Shown: positions 24,195-35,544, counted from the stretch's first letter. The stretch is 38,093 nt of DNA from Clostridia bacterium (GCA_017433405.1 JAFRHH010000036.1:1-38093); one strand, 5' to 3'. Program-made: numbers and translations. The notes: generated by a model from the sequence alone, not told the origin.

Positions 24195-25259
24195 TCACCT
24201 CGATCCGCCGGGCGCCGCCCCGCCGCCCGGAGCCGAACCGCCGTTGCTGTTGTTGGTGTTGTTCCGCTGACGGTTCTCCCAGTTTCCGTTGCCTCCCGGC
24301 ATATTCCGCTGCGGCTGATTGACCTGCTGGGAGCTGAACATGTTGCTGAACAGCGCCGACAGCCCCGTGGCCTCCTCCGTCTTCTCCGCAACCTTATAAA
24401 CGGTCTCTCCCTCGGTCACGCCGGATTTGATCTCCACATAGTTTCCGTTGGAAACCCCCACGGTCACCGGTACCTCCGTCATCGTTCCGTCCGCCGCTTC
24501 CTTGTATACGAAGGCCGTATTGTCCCGGGCGGTACTCAGGGCCTCCATCTTCAGCACGATGACGTTATTGGCCTCCTCCTGAGGCACCGTCACCGTCGCC
24601 TGCATCCCGGGATAGATCTTCGCCGCCCCAGCGATATCCACGTCGATGATCGCGGTGTAGTAGGCCACATTATTGCCGGTATAGGTGGCGTAATCGATCC
24701 TGTCGATGGTTTCGTCGAAGGTCACTCCCGCGGAACTCACCGTAACCCGGCAGGGCTGGCCCACGCTGACGGAGGCGATATCGCTTTCCCCGATCCGCAC
24801 GGAAACCTTCATATGGTCAAAGTCCGCCAGGGTCAGCAGCGCCGCCCCGGACGCCACCTCGTCCCCCTTTTCAACCTCCAGGGTGCTGACCGTGCCGTCG
24901 AAGTCCGCCGTCAGGGTTTCCCCGCCGCTCAGCCGGATCAGCCGGTCGCCCTCGCTGACCTGATCCCCGGCCGCCACATAAACCTCCTTCACCTTCTGAT
25001 CCGAGGCGGCTGTGTAGGTTTTGCTGCTGACCAGCTGCATCGTGCCGCTGAAGCTCAGGCTGTTGGAGATGGAGCCCGTCGAGGCGGTATAGCCATCATA
25101 GGTGACCTTGTAATCCGCCTTCAGCTTATTGTATCCAATCCAGACGGCCACCCCGAGCAGGATCAGCAGGATCACCGTCCAGGCCACCCTGCGAAGCACC
25201 TTCCTCCGGGTTTTCCTTCTCTTCCGGGCCCGGGCTTCCTTCGCCGCCTCCGCCTCCAT
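24195..25259 (-). CDS. HlyD/MacA-like membrane-fusion adaptor, membrane-anchored
   Basis: This 354-residue adaptor has a very basic cytoplasmic N-terminus (EARARKRRKTRRKVLRR), one membrane helix (AWTVILLILLGVAVWI) and lipoyl-like and beta-barrel segments (VKEVYVAAGDQVSEGDRLIRLSG; VSVRIGESDIASVSVGQPC). A Gly/Asn/Gln-rich disordered tail of about 60 residues ends it. The start is taken as ATG 25259; GTG 25268 is closer to the AGAGGA of leader copy D and is an alternative. The longer frame to 25406 would translate leader copy D and is rejected. It is the first gene of a four-gene export operon. Confidence 0.88.
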   Translation of the reverse strand: MEAEAAKEARARKRRKTRRKVLRRVAWTVILLILLGVAVWIGYNKLKADYKVTYDGYTASTGSISNSLSFSGTMQLVSSKTYTAASDQKVKEVYVAAGDQVSEGDRLIRLSGGETLTADFDGTVSTLEVEKGDEVASGAALLTLADFDHMKVSVRIGESDIASVSVGQPCRVTVSSAGVTFDETIDRIDYATYTGNNVAYYTAIIDVDIAGAAKIYPGMQATVTVPQEEANNVIVLKMEALSTARDNTAFVYKEAADGTMTEVPVTVGVSNGNYVEIKSGVTEGETVYKVAEKTEEATGLSALFSNMFSSQQVNQPQRNMPGGNGNWENRQRNNTNNSNGGSAPGGGAAPGGSR

Positions 25260-25271
25260 CTTCTTCACCCT

Positions 25272-25314
25272 TTCCTCTTCTGTGAACGACGGTTCACGTC
25301 TGTCATTCTGTCCA
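25272..25314 (-). repeat. Dispersed leader element, copy D
   Basis: In sense orientation: TGGACAGAATGACAGAC, the perfect palindrome GTGAAC-CGTC-GTTCAC, then AGAAGAGGAAAGG. It supplies the ribosome binding site of the adaptor gene. Its frame is open, which wrongly lengthens the predicted protein by a QNDRREPSFTEEE-like segment. Confidence 0.85.
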
Positions 25315-25395
25315 GTCCACCGGGCGCTTCCCGCCGCCTGTGCCGTTTCACTCACGGATGAAGCCTCCTTCCGCCCCTTCGACATTTTCAGCGGT

Positions 25396-25428
25396 ATCAT
25401 AACCATCGTACCTTAAATACAGCTTAAA
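25396..25428 (-). promoter_or_regulatory. Regulated promoter of the export operon with an 11-bp direct repeat
   Basis: On the minus strand the -10 is TATGAT. No good -35 exists; in its place two copies of TTTAAG occur exactly 11 bp apart (25423-25428 and 25412-25417), the nearer one 10 bp before the -10. This matches activator boxes of OmpR/PhoB-type response regulators. The partial palindrome CACCGAACGTTCACCG lies just upstream. Confidence 0.5.
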
Positions 25429-25454
25429 GAAACGGTGAACGTTCGGTGAAGAGC

Positions 25455-25498
25455 GCGCAAAAACGCGGCGAAGGTAAATATTTCCTCCGCCGCGTTTT
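25455..25498 (-). terminator. Terminator of the ABC-2-type export operon
   Basis: AAAACGCGGCG and CGCCGCGTTTT form an 11-bp stem. Read on the minus strand it is followed by a T run (GTTTTTGCG). It lies about 90 bp after the permease stop and before the next operon's promoter. Confidence 0.7.
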
Positions 25499-25589
25499 CG
25501 CCCGCTGTGACATATTTCGCGCTTTGTATGGGCTGATCAGCGAGTGCAGGCTTTTACTCCTGCGCTCACCGGGGGCTTACGCCTCCCGC

Positions 25590-27271
25590 TCAGTGCGCGG
25601 TATAGTATTTCTCCCCGGTCTTCATCAGATGCCGGTAGCTGAGGAAGCAGCCGACCGCCAGAACCGCCGCCATCGCCGCGAAATAGGGCAGCGTATCCAG
25701 CGCCAGCGGGACGATCAGCACATAGCTCAGAATGCCCAGCAGCACCAGAATGCCCAGGGCGAGCAGCATGCTGATCAGTACCCCCGTGTTCTGCTTCACC
25801 GCCTCCTGCTCCGTCAGCCAGCTCAGCTTCGGCCGCTTGACATCCCGGGCCAGCGACAGGCAGCAGGTCACGAAGGTGAACAGCAGACAGAGCACACAGG
25901 ACAGCAGGCTTTCCCGGATCACCGCCGGAAACAGGATCAACATCGCCACCGCCGTCAGCGCGATGCCCAGGGCCGTCAGCCCGTAGCCCACCAGCAGCTT
26001 GGACAAAAGATGCGTCCGGGTGCTGACCGGCAGCGCCAGCATGAAATCATGCCCCCGCCCCTCCCGCGTCACCGCGGTGGAAAGCGCCGGATTCATGTCC
26101 GCCATGAAGCCGATGAAGGCCGCCACGAAGGCGATCACCAGGGAGCCGGGAAGCTGGGCCAGCAGCATCTGAATGCTTTCCCCGTTGTCGTTCATATTCC
26201 GGCCGATGAACAGCCCCACCATCACGACCATCAGCGCGGGCATCAGGCAGACCGGCAGGATGTTCGTGGCATAGGCGGGCACCCGCAGAATCTGGCTGAT
26301 TTCCCGCTTCGCCAGCGCCGACAGGGCGTTTCCCTGAACGGAGAAGGCCCCCTTCTGGATGCCCTTCTTTCCCCCGGCCACCGGCGCCTCCGCCTGCAGC
26401 AGGGAAAGATGCCGGTACCGGAAGCCCAGCAGGTAGATAAACAGCGCCATGACCGCCAGGTTCACCCCCGCGAAGAGCAGCAGCTGTCCCCAGTCCCCGA
26501 GAACCCCCCGGGTTCCCCAGCCCGCCGGCGGAAAGATCCGGGTGAAGGCCTGAATCCGGGAGGCATTGGAGCTGATCAGGTTCGCCAGCATATCCCCGCC
26601 GGATCCCGTGTCTCCCGCGAGCCCGCCAAAGGACATGGAGAAATAGAAATAGAGCACCATCAGCGCCAGGCCGCCCACCGTCATGATGGCCTCCCTGTGC
26701 CGGAGCAGGACGGAAACCCGAACCAGCGCCGTCGCCACAATGGCGCCGATACAGGTCGGCAGCATCGGCGTAAACAGCCAGACCAGCACCATCCGGAGAT
26801 AGAACACCGGATCCTGACCCGTCCGAATCCCGAACAGGATGCAGGCCGGCAGCAGGATCAGGGCGTTTACGAACAGTTCCGAAATCCAGATCTGGGTCAT
26901 CCGGGCCGCCAGGACGATATGGGATCTGACCGGCAGCGAGGCGATAAACACGGAATCCCGGCTCAGATACAGGGTGCTCATGACCGAGAAGAAGGACAGC
27001 ACCAGGGTCCCGAGCGTCGCCACCCCCATCGCCAGAATGACGATCATGTCCGCCATGCCATAGGGCGGCTGGCCCATCCGCATCAGCAGATCGATCACCT
27101 TGGTTTCCATGAAGAACAGAGCGACCGCCAGATAAAGAAACAGGATGCCATACAGAATCGCCCGTCCTGTGCTCCGCCTCCGCTCCTTCGGATCCAGCGA
27201 CTTCCAGTTTTTCGTCTTGAGATCGGAATAGCGGGAAAGCAGCTGCAGCCGCAAAAGCGCCATAAACTGTT

Positions 27272-27275
<4 letters not shown>
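25590..27275 (-). CDS. ABC-2-type exporter permease, large
   Basis: This 561-residue membrane protein has about 12 hydrophobic segments in two halves. It begins with a cytoplasmic MKQFMALLRLQLLSRYSDLKTKNWKSLDPKERRR. There is no extracytoplasmic domain of note. It is the partner of the ATPase whose gene end it overlaps by 4 nt. The family resembles large ABC-2-like permeases of Firmicutes with unknown cargo. A charged central region (residues about 290-315, GGKKGIQKGAFSVQGNALSALAKREISQ) separates the halves. Substrate is unknown. Confidence 0.82.
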
Positions 27276-28021
<746 letters not shown>

Positions 28022-28030
28022 TGCTCCATT

Positions 28031-28070
28031 CTCCTCCTTTGTGAACATCCGTTCACGCCCGTCGTTCCTG
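28031..28070 (-). repeat. Dispersed leader element, copy E1
   Basis: In sense orientation: AACAGGAACGACGGGC, the perfect palindrome GTGAAC-GGAT-GTTCAC and AAAGGAGG. The last block is the probable ribosome binding site of the ATPase. The front half is shortened. It is one of two consecutive copies in this leader. Confidence 0.8.
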
Positions 28071-28081
28071 TTACTGCGCTT

Positions 28082-28156
28082 CCCCGTGAACATCCGTTTG
28101 CATCTGTCTTTTCTCCGAATGACGATTTTGCAGCCGCTTCGCCTGAGCGTTTCGCG
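28082..28156 (-). repeat. Dispersed leader element, copy E2 (full-length front, decayed end)
   Basis: In sense orientation: CGCGAAACGCTCAGGCGAAG, CGGCTGCAAAATCGTCAT, TCGG, AGAAAAGACAGATGC, AAACGGATGTTCACGGGG. The front 43 bp align with copy A (CGCGATTCGCGTCAGCGTGA, then AAAATCGTCAT). The left palindrome arm and the ribosome-binding end are degraded. Its GGATGTTCACG matches E1, suggesting a local duplication. Confidence 0.75.
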
Positions 28157-28178
28157 GACAAAATCGGTCTCCAGCACG

Positions 28179-28207
28179 GATTTATCTTATCATAGTTGAA
28201 CGTACAA
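28179..28207 (-). promoter_or_regulatory. Possible promoter of the ABC-2-type export operon
   Basis: On the minus strand TTGTAC and TAAATC are separated by 17 bp. Other -10-like words (TATGAT, TAAGAT) lie close by, so the exact promoter is uncertain. The leader would be about 150 nt, covering copies E2 and E1. Confidence 0.35.
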
Positions 28208-28228
28208 ATAAAGCGCCATTTCATGAAA

Positions 28229-28257
28229 GATAGCACCGCCTATTTTGCGGTGCTATC
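28229..28257 (-). terminator. Terminator after gyrA
   Basis: GATAGCACCGC and GCGGTGCTATC form a perfect 11-bp stem with a 7-nt A/T-rich loop. On the minus strand only TTT follows, so it may be a weak or Rho-assisted terminator. Confidence 0.6.
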
Positions 28258-28270
28258 CTGAAATGTTTTG

Positions 28271-28315
28271 TCTCCTCGGTGAACGTTAGTTCACGTCTGT
28301 CATTCTGTCCGGATC
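28271..28315 (-). repeat. Dispersed leader element, copy F, overlapping the end of gyrA
   Basis: In sense orientation: GATGATCCGGACAGAATG, ACAGAC, the perfect palindrome GTGAAC-TAAC-GTTCAC, CGAGGAGACAAAAC. The gyrA stop codon TAA is the palindrome loop, and the element encodes the last residues of GyrA (PDRMTDVN). No gene starts after its CGAGGAG; the gyrA terminator follows instead. Confidence 0.85.
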
Positions 28316-30907
28316 ATCGGGATTCTCTTCGGCGATCCCGTTCTCCGATTCTTCAACGGTTTCATCTTCCGGCGCTTCCGTGGCTTTCGCAGTTCCTTCA
28401 GCATCGCCCGTCAGGCTTTCCGGAACCTCCGCTGTCTCCGAACCCCCTTCGGCTTCACCCACCTGGCTTTCCGAAACTTCCGGTTCCTCTTCCTTTTCCG
28501 CCCGGCAGACGCCCACAACCGTGCTGCCCTCGCTCAGCCGCATGATCCTCACGCCCTGGGTCGCCCGGCCGCACAGGCGGATATCCGCCGCCCGGCTCCG
28601 GATGATCGTCCCGTCGTCGGTGATCAGCAGGATGTCCTCATCCTCATGGACGAACATCAGCGCGGCCAGATCCCCGGTCTTCTCCGTCAGGTTCATGGCC
28701 TTGATACCCAGGCCGCCCCGGCCCTGCTCCCGGTATTCCTCCGGATCGGTCCGCTTGCCGTAGCCCAGGGTCGTCACCGCCAGCACTGTCGTATCCGGCT
28801 CCACGGCGGCGATATCGATCACCTCGTCGTCCTCGCCCAGCCGCATGCTGCGCACGCCGATGGAATTCCGGCCGACGTTGCGGACATGCCGCTCGTTGAA
28901 GCGGATCGCCTTGCCCTTGCGGGTCGAAACCAGCATCTCGTCGTCCCCGGTGCTCAGCCGCACGCCGATCAGCTCATCCCCCTCCCGCAGGGCGATGGCG
29001 ATCAGGCCGTTCTTCCGAAGATTCCGGAACTCCTCCAGCGCCGTCTTCTTGATCATGGCGTTGCGGGTGGCCATGACCAGGTTGTAATCCTGCTCCGATT
29101 CCCGCGGCATGGGCAGCATCGTGGAAACCTTCTCACCCCCCGCGATCTGCAGCAGGTTGATGATCGCGGTTCCCCGGGCCTGCCGGCCCGCCTCCGGAAT
29201 CTGGTAACACTTCAGGCTGTAGACCCGTCCCATGTTCGTGAAGAACATGATCTCCTGATGGGTGCTGACCACGAACATCTGGGTCGTATAGTCCGTGTCC
29301 TTGACGTTCATGCCGCTGACGCCCCGGCCGCCCCGGTGCTGCGCGCGATAGACGCTGCTGGGCACCCGCTTGACGTATCCGTCATGGGTCAGGGTCACCA
29401 CCATGTTCTCTTCCTGAATCAGATCCTCGACGTCGATCTCGCCCTCGATGACCGTCAGCTCGCTCCGGCGCTCGTCCCCGAACTTGTCGCGAATCGCGGT
29501 AATCTCCGTCTTGATCACGTCCATCAGCAGATGCTCGTCCGCCAGGATCGCCGTCAGCCGGGCGATGGTCTTCTCCAGTTCCTGATACTCCTCCATCAGG
29601 CGCTCCCGCTCCAGACCGGTCAGGCGGGCCAGGCGCATGTCCAGAATCGCCTGGGCCTGCCGGTCCGTAAAGGCGAAGCGCTGAATCAGGGCTTCCTTCG
29701 CCGTCGCGGTATCCTTGCTGGCCCGGATGATCGCCACGATCTCGTCGATATGGTCCAGGGCCTTGAGCAGCCCCTCCAAAATGTGGGCCCGGGCGTTGGC
29801 CTTGTCCAGCTCGAAGCGGGTTCGCCGGGTCACAACGTCCTTCTGGTGCTCCAGATAATAGTAGACCATCTCCCGCAGATTCAGCACCCGGGGCTTGTTG
29901 TCCACCAGCGCCAGCATGTTGGCGCCGAAGTTCTCCTGCAGGCTGGTATGCTTGTACAGATAGTTCAGCACCACCTGGGGATAGACGTCCTTCTTCAGCT
30001 CGATGACGATCCGCATCCCGTTCCGGTCGCTCTCGTCCCGAATGTCGCTGACGCCCTCCAGCTGCTTGTCCCGCACCAGATCCGCGATCTTCTCGACCAG
30101 CTTGGCCTTGTTGACCATGTAGGGAATTTCCGTCACCACGATCCGGCTGCGGTTGTTCGGCATCTCCTCGATGGTGCTTTTGCTCCGGACGGTGATCTTG
30201 CCATGGCCTGTATAATAGGTTTCCCGGATGCCCGCCCGGCCCAGGATCAGGCCGCCCGTCGGAAAGTCCGGCCCCTTAATATGCTGCATCAGATCCTCAA
30301 TCGTGCAGTCTGGATTGTCGATCATGCAGATAACGCCGTTGATAACCTCCGTCAGGTTATGGGGCGGTATGTTGGTCGCCATGCCGACGGCGATGCCGTT
30401 GGAGCCGTTGACCAGCAGGTTCGGAAAGCGGGAAGGCAGCACGGCAGGCTGCTGCAGGGTCTCGTCGAAGTTCGGATAGAAGTCCACCGTGTCCTTCTCG
30501 ATGCCCTCCAGCATGTGCAGCGTCAGCTTCTGCATCCGGGCCTCAGTATACCGCATGGCCGCGGCCCCGTCCCCGTCGACGCTGCCGTAGTTTCCCTGGC
30601 CCTCGACCAGGGGATAGCGAATGTTAAAGGGCTGGGCCAGCCGAACCATGGCGTCGTAGACGGAGCTGTCCCCGTGGGGATGATATTTACCCAGCACATC
30701 GCCCACCAGACGGGCGCTTTTGCGGTAGGGCTTGTCCGGCGTCATGCCCAGCTCGTTCATATCGTAGAGAATCCGGCGGTGCACCGGCTTCAGCCCGTCC
30801 CGCACATCCGGCAGCGCCCGGTCGATGATCACCGCCATCGCGTAGGAAATAAAGCTTTTCTTCATCTCCTGTTCCAGGTTGACCGGAATCAGTTTATCTT
30901 GAATCAT
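28286..30907 (-). CDS. gyrA: DNA gyrase subunit A
   Basis: This breakage-reunion subunit of gyrase has 873 residues. The catalytic tyrosine is Tyr120 in [11 protein letters not shown]. The quinolone region reads [13 protein letters not shown] with Ser81 and Asp85 (E. coli 83 and 87), a susceptible-type sequence. The GyrA box is QHRGGRG (523-529), differing from QRRGGKG at the second residue. Six beta-pinwheel blades follow. After the last blade there is an unusual acidic tail of about 70 residues (803-873, rich in Glu, Asp, Ser). The ATG at 30907 is 50 nt after the gyrB stop and uses AGAGGAG of leader copy G. Confidence 0.97.
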   Translation of the reverse strand: MIQDKLIPVNLEQEMKKSFISYAMAVIIDRALPDVRDGLKPVHRRILYDMNELGMTPDKPYRKSARLVGDVLGKYHPHGDSSVYDAMVRLAQPFNIRYPLVEGQGNYGSVDGDGAAAMRYTEARMQKLTLHMLEGIEKDTVDFYPNFDETLQQPAVLPSRFPNLLVNGSNGIAVGMATNIPPHNLTEVINGVICMIDNPDCTIEDLMQHIKGPDFPTGGLILGRAGIRETYYTGHGKITVRSKSTIEEMPNNRSRIVVTEIPYMVNKAKLVEKIADLVRDKQLEGVSDIRDESDRNGMRIVIELKKDVYPQVVLNYLYKHTSLQENFGANMLALVDNKPRVLNLREMVYYYLEHQKDVVTRRTRFELDKANARAHILEGLLKALDHIDEIVAIIRASKDTATAKEALIQRFAFTDRQAQAILDMRLARLTGLERERLMEEYQELEKTIARLTAILADEHLLMDVIKTEITAIRDKFGDERRSELTVIEGEIDVEDLIQEENMVVTLTHDGYVKRVPSSVYRAQHRGGRGVSGMNVKDTDYTTQMFVVSTHQEIMFFTNMGRVYSLKCYQIPEAGRQARGTAIINLLQIAGGEKVSTMLPMPRESEQDYNLVMATRNAMIKKTALEEFRNLRKNGLIAIALREGDELIGVRLSTGDDEMLVSTRKGKAIRFNERHVRNVGRNSIGVRSMRLGEDDEVIDIAAVEPDTTVLAVTTLGYGKRTDPEEYREQGRGGLGIKAMNLTEKTGDLAALMFVHEDEDILLITDDGTIIRSRAADIRLCGRATQGVRIMRLSEGSTVVGVCRAEKEEEPEVSESQVGEAEGGSETAEVPESLTGDAEGTAKATEAPEDETVEESENGIAEENPDDPDRMTDVN

Positions 30908-30914
30908 GTTTCAG

Positions 30915-30955
30915 TCTCCTCTGTGACCATCTGTTCACGTCCGCCATTCTGTCCC
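30915..30955 (-). repeat. Dispersed leader element, copy G, between gyrB and gyrA
   Basis: In sense orientation: GGGGACAGAATGGCGGAC, the imperfect palindrome GTGAAC-AGAT-GGTCAC, AGAGGAG. It fills almost the entire 50-nt gap and its AGAGGAG is the gyrA ribosome binding site, 8 nt before the ATG. Confidence 0.85.
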
Positions 30956-30957
30956 CA

Positions 30958-33364
<2,407 letters not shown>

Positions 33365-35260
33365 TCAGATGCCAAATTCGTCTTCCGCTTCCCCTTCCGT
33401 CTCCTCCGGCGCGTAGTCGCTCAGATAAGCGGAGGTAATCACGGTGGACCAGGAGGAAGTCGTTCCGGGATGATAATTCCGCAGGGCCTGAATATGGAAA
33501 TCCAGATAGGCGTTGCTGTACAGCGGAATCTCCGTGGCGATGGCCGTCCGGTATTCCTGCATGGCGATCCACTTCCGGCAGTACCCCGCCGTGTCCCCCG
33601 GCTCCGTCTGCCGCAGCTCCCGGCACAGCTTCGCCAGGTTCGCATCGTCGATTCCGTTCAGCCGGTTCACCGTGCCGTCCGCGCTGTAGTCCGTGGAAGG
33701 ATCGAAAACATCCCCGAAATTGGTTCCCAGCAGGATCATGTCGCAGTCCCGCTCCGCCTGTCCATAATATTTTTGCAGCAGGGTCTCCATGGGCACCTGC
33801 TCCACAGACAGCCCCACGCCGATGGCGTTCAGATGGTCCGTAAATGCCGCCTGCAGGGCCGTCCCGACCGCGTTGTTTTCCGGATAGATCAGGCTCAGCG
33901 TCAGGGGAACCAGGGTGCCGCCCGCGTTCGAATACCGCAGGCTGTCCGTCTCCGGATTGAAGGCCTGTCCCTGGGCGTTCAGGTTCCAGCCGGCCTCCTC
34001 CAGCAGCTTTGCCGCTTCCTCCGTCGAGAAATCGTACCGGGTCAGCCCCTCCAGATTCAGTCCCTCCCAGGCCTTCGCCTCCTCCTCATCGTTGGGAATC
34101 AGCGTGCCGTTGGCCATCAGGAACATCCACTGTCCCACGCCGTAATAGCCGTACACCTCCGTACCGTAGGCGCCCAGATACTGATCGATCAGCGCCTGCT
34201 GGTTCATGCAGCGGTTCAGCGCCTGCCGCACCCGCACGTCAGCCGTCGGGCCCTTCTCCGCGCAGAAGCTGATAAACCCGAGTCCGTTCCGGCTGTAGGC
34301 CTGCATGCCGAAATCCCCGGACTGGGCCAGGCGGATGCCGTTGGCAATCTGATCCCGACGGGCGCAGCGCACCAGCAGGTCGATCGCTCCCTGACTCAGC
34401 TCGCTCACCGCCAGATCGGAATTCACATACCGGATATCGATGGCGGGAATCTGGACGGAGGTTCCGTCCGCGTTGCCCAGATAATGCTCATTCCGCACCA
34501 GCGACACCTTGTTCTCCTCATAGCCGGTCAGCGCGTAGGGGCCGCTGGTGACCGCAGGATGACTCATATACCCGGTCGCCGGATCCAGCAGCGTCTTCTT
34601 CAGAAGCTCCGCACTGAAGTTCCCGCTCAGATAGACGCCCTCTCCGTCGTCTCTGACCTCGCATCCGGGCGCCAGCACGCTGATGGGCATCGGAATGACA
34701 TCCAGCGCCTTCAGCTCATAGAAATAGGGGGAGTAGGACGGATCCAGCGTCAGCGACAGCATATAGTCGCCCATCACCCGAACACCGGAAAGCACCTTTG
34801 CGCTTCCCTCGCTATAAGCCGCGGCGCCCACCAGATGGCTGGCGCTCCGCCGAACCCCGGCCGCCTCCCGCAGCTCCGGGGAAAGCTGGAGCAGCAGGCT
34901 GAAGGCATAGTCCCGGGCGGTAATCGGCGTCCCGTCGTTATAAGCCATCTCCCGGTTCAGCGCGAAGGTATAGGTTCCGCCCTCCTGCTGCAGCGTAGCC
35001 GCGCTGACGACCCGGGTATCAAACTCATAAATGCCCGTATCCGGATTCCACGTCACCGGGCTGTAGTCATAGATCAGCCGGCGGACATCCTGATCGCTGA
35101 CGTTGTTTCCCAGAATCTCCGAAAAGAAATTGCCGTTGAAGGGGGTCGTCACCCCAACCGTCAGCTTGTCATACTTTCCTTCCGCCGCCTGCTCCGCCAG
35201 GGCGGACAGGCTTCCCAGCGCGAGCACCGCGGCCAGGATCACTGCCAGGATTTTCTTCAT
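33365..35260 (-). CDS. Oligopeptide/nickel-type ABC substrate-binding protein (SBP_bac_5)
   Basis: This 631-residue exported binding protein has the family-5 fold. A signal peptide (MKKILAVILAAVLALGSLSALAEQ) is followed by KLTVGVTTPFNGNFFSEI, the YTFALNREMAYNDGTPITARDYAFSL segment typical of the family, DVRVRQALNRCMNQQALIDQYL and the late DMILLGTNFGDVFDPSTDYS segment. It probably binds peptides. There is no lipobox cysteine, so it is not a lipoprotein. The start is ATG 35260 with AAGGAG of leader copy H; the longer frame to 35311 is leader. No permease or ATPase gene follows, so its transporter is encoded elsewhere. The C-terminus is acidic (EETEGEAEDEFGI). Confidence 0.9.
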   Translation of the reverse strand: MKKILAVILAAVLALGSLSALAEQAAEGKYDKLTVGVTTPFNGNFFSEILGNNVSDQDVRRLIYDYSPVTWNPDTGIYEFDTRVVSAATLQQEGGTYTFALNREMAYNDGTPITARDYAFSLLLQLSPELREAAGVRRSASHLVGAAAYSEGSAKVLSGVRVMGDYMLSLTLDPSYSPYFYELKALDVIPMPISVLAPGCEVRDDGEGVYLSGNFSAELLKKTLLDPATGYMSHPAVTSGPYALTGYEENKVSLVRNEHYLGNADGTSVQIPAIDIRYVNSDLAVSELSQGAIDLLVRCARRDQIANGIRLAQSGDFGMQAYSRNGLGFISFCAEKGPTADVRVRQALNRCMNQQALIDQYLGAYGTEVYGYYGVGQWMFLMANGTLIPNDEEEAKAWEGLNLEGLTRYDFSTEEAAKLLEEAGWNLNAQGQAFNPETDSLRYSNAGGTLVPLTLSLIYPENNAVGTALQAAFTDHLNAIGVGLSVEQVPMETLLQKYYGQAERDCDMILLGTNFGDVFDPSTDYSADGTVNRLNGIDDANLAKLCRELRQTEPGDTAGYCRKWIAMQEYRTAIATEIPLYSNAYLDFHIQALRNYHPGTTSSWSTVITSAYLSDYAPEETEGEAEDEFGI

Positions 35261-35268
35261 CTTTCTGA

Positions 35269-35310
35269 TCTCCTTCGTGAACGTCGGTTCTCCTCTGTCC
35301 CATCTGTTCA
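35269..35310 (-). repeat. Dispersed leader element, copy H (rearranged)
   Basis: In sense orientation: GAACAGATGGGACAGAGGAG followed by AACCGACGTTCACGAAGGAG. The right arm GTTCAC and ribosome binding site remain, but the left arm is replaced by a second partial GGACAGAGGAG unit. It provides the AAGGAG of the binding-protein gene, 9 nt before its ATG. Confidence 0.65.
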
Positions 35311-35335
35311 AGGTCTACACGTCCAAGGTCTACAC
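35306..35335 (-). repeat. 15-bp tandem duplication in the leader
   Basis: On the minus strand GTGTAGACCTTGGAC is followed directly by GTGTAGACCTTGAAC (one mismatch). It begins 3 bp after the -10 box, so it occupies the start of the transcript and could be an operator. Confidence 0.75.
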
Positions 35336-35338
35336 CCT

Positions 35339-35367
35339 ATTATATACAAGCGATTTCCTTTTTTCAA
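35339..35367 (-). promoter_or_regulatory. Promoter of the binding-protein gene
   Basis: On the minus strand TTGAAA and TATAAT are separated by 17 bp, a near-consensus pair. The -35 box overlaps the left copy of the 13-bp direct repeat bordering the GGGGGACGGTT block. Confidence 0.8.
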
Positions 35368-35513
35368 CCTTCTGAAGGATAGGGGGACGGTTCCAGCAGG
35401 ACAGGGGGACGGTTCTTGCTGTCAGCCATCGGCAGGGCAGGGGGACGGTTCTTGCTGTCCGTCAGGACAGAAGAACTGTCCCCTCTGTCCTGCTGATTTC
35501 TCAACCTTCTGAA
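35364..35513. repeat. REP-like block of GGGGGACGGTT units flanked by 13-bp direct repeats
   Basis: TCAACCTTCTGAA occurs at 35364-35376 and again at 35501-35513. Between them are three direct AGGGGGACGGTTC units (35381, 35403, 35439; the last two extended by TTGCTGTC) and one inverted unit (GACAGAAGAACTGTCCCC, from 35466). Similar GGGGACGGTTC palindromes are widespread REP-type repeats in Firmicutes, sometimes linked to REP-associated transposases; none is encoded here. Confidence 0.75.
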
Positions 35514-35544
35514 AAGGGCCGGACAGAAGCAGTCTGCCCGGCCC
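35512..35544 (-). terminator. Terminator of the MBG-repeat surface protein gene
   Basis: GGGCCGG and CCGGCCC form an outer stem with an inner CAGA/TCTG pairing. On the minus strand TTTT follows. It lies about 36 bp after the stop codon. Confidence 0.65.
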
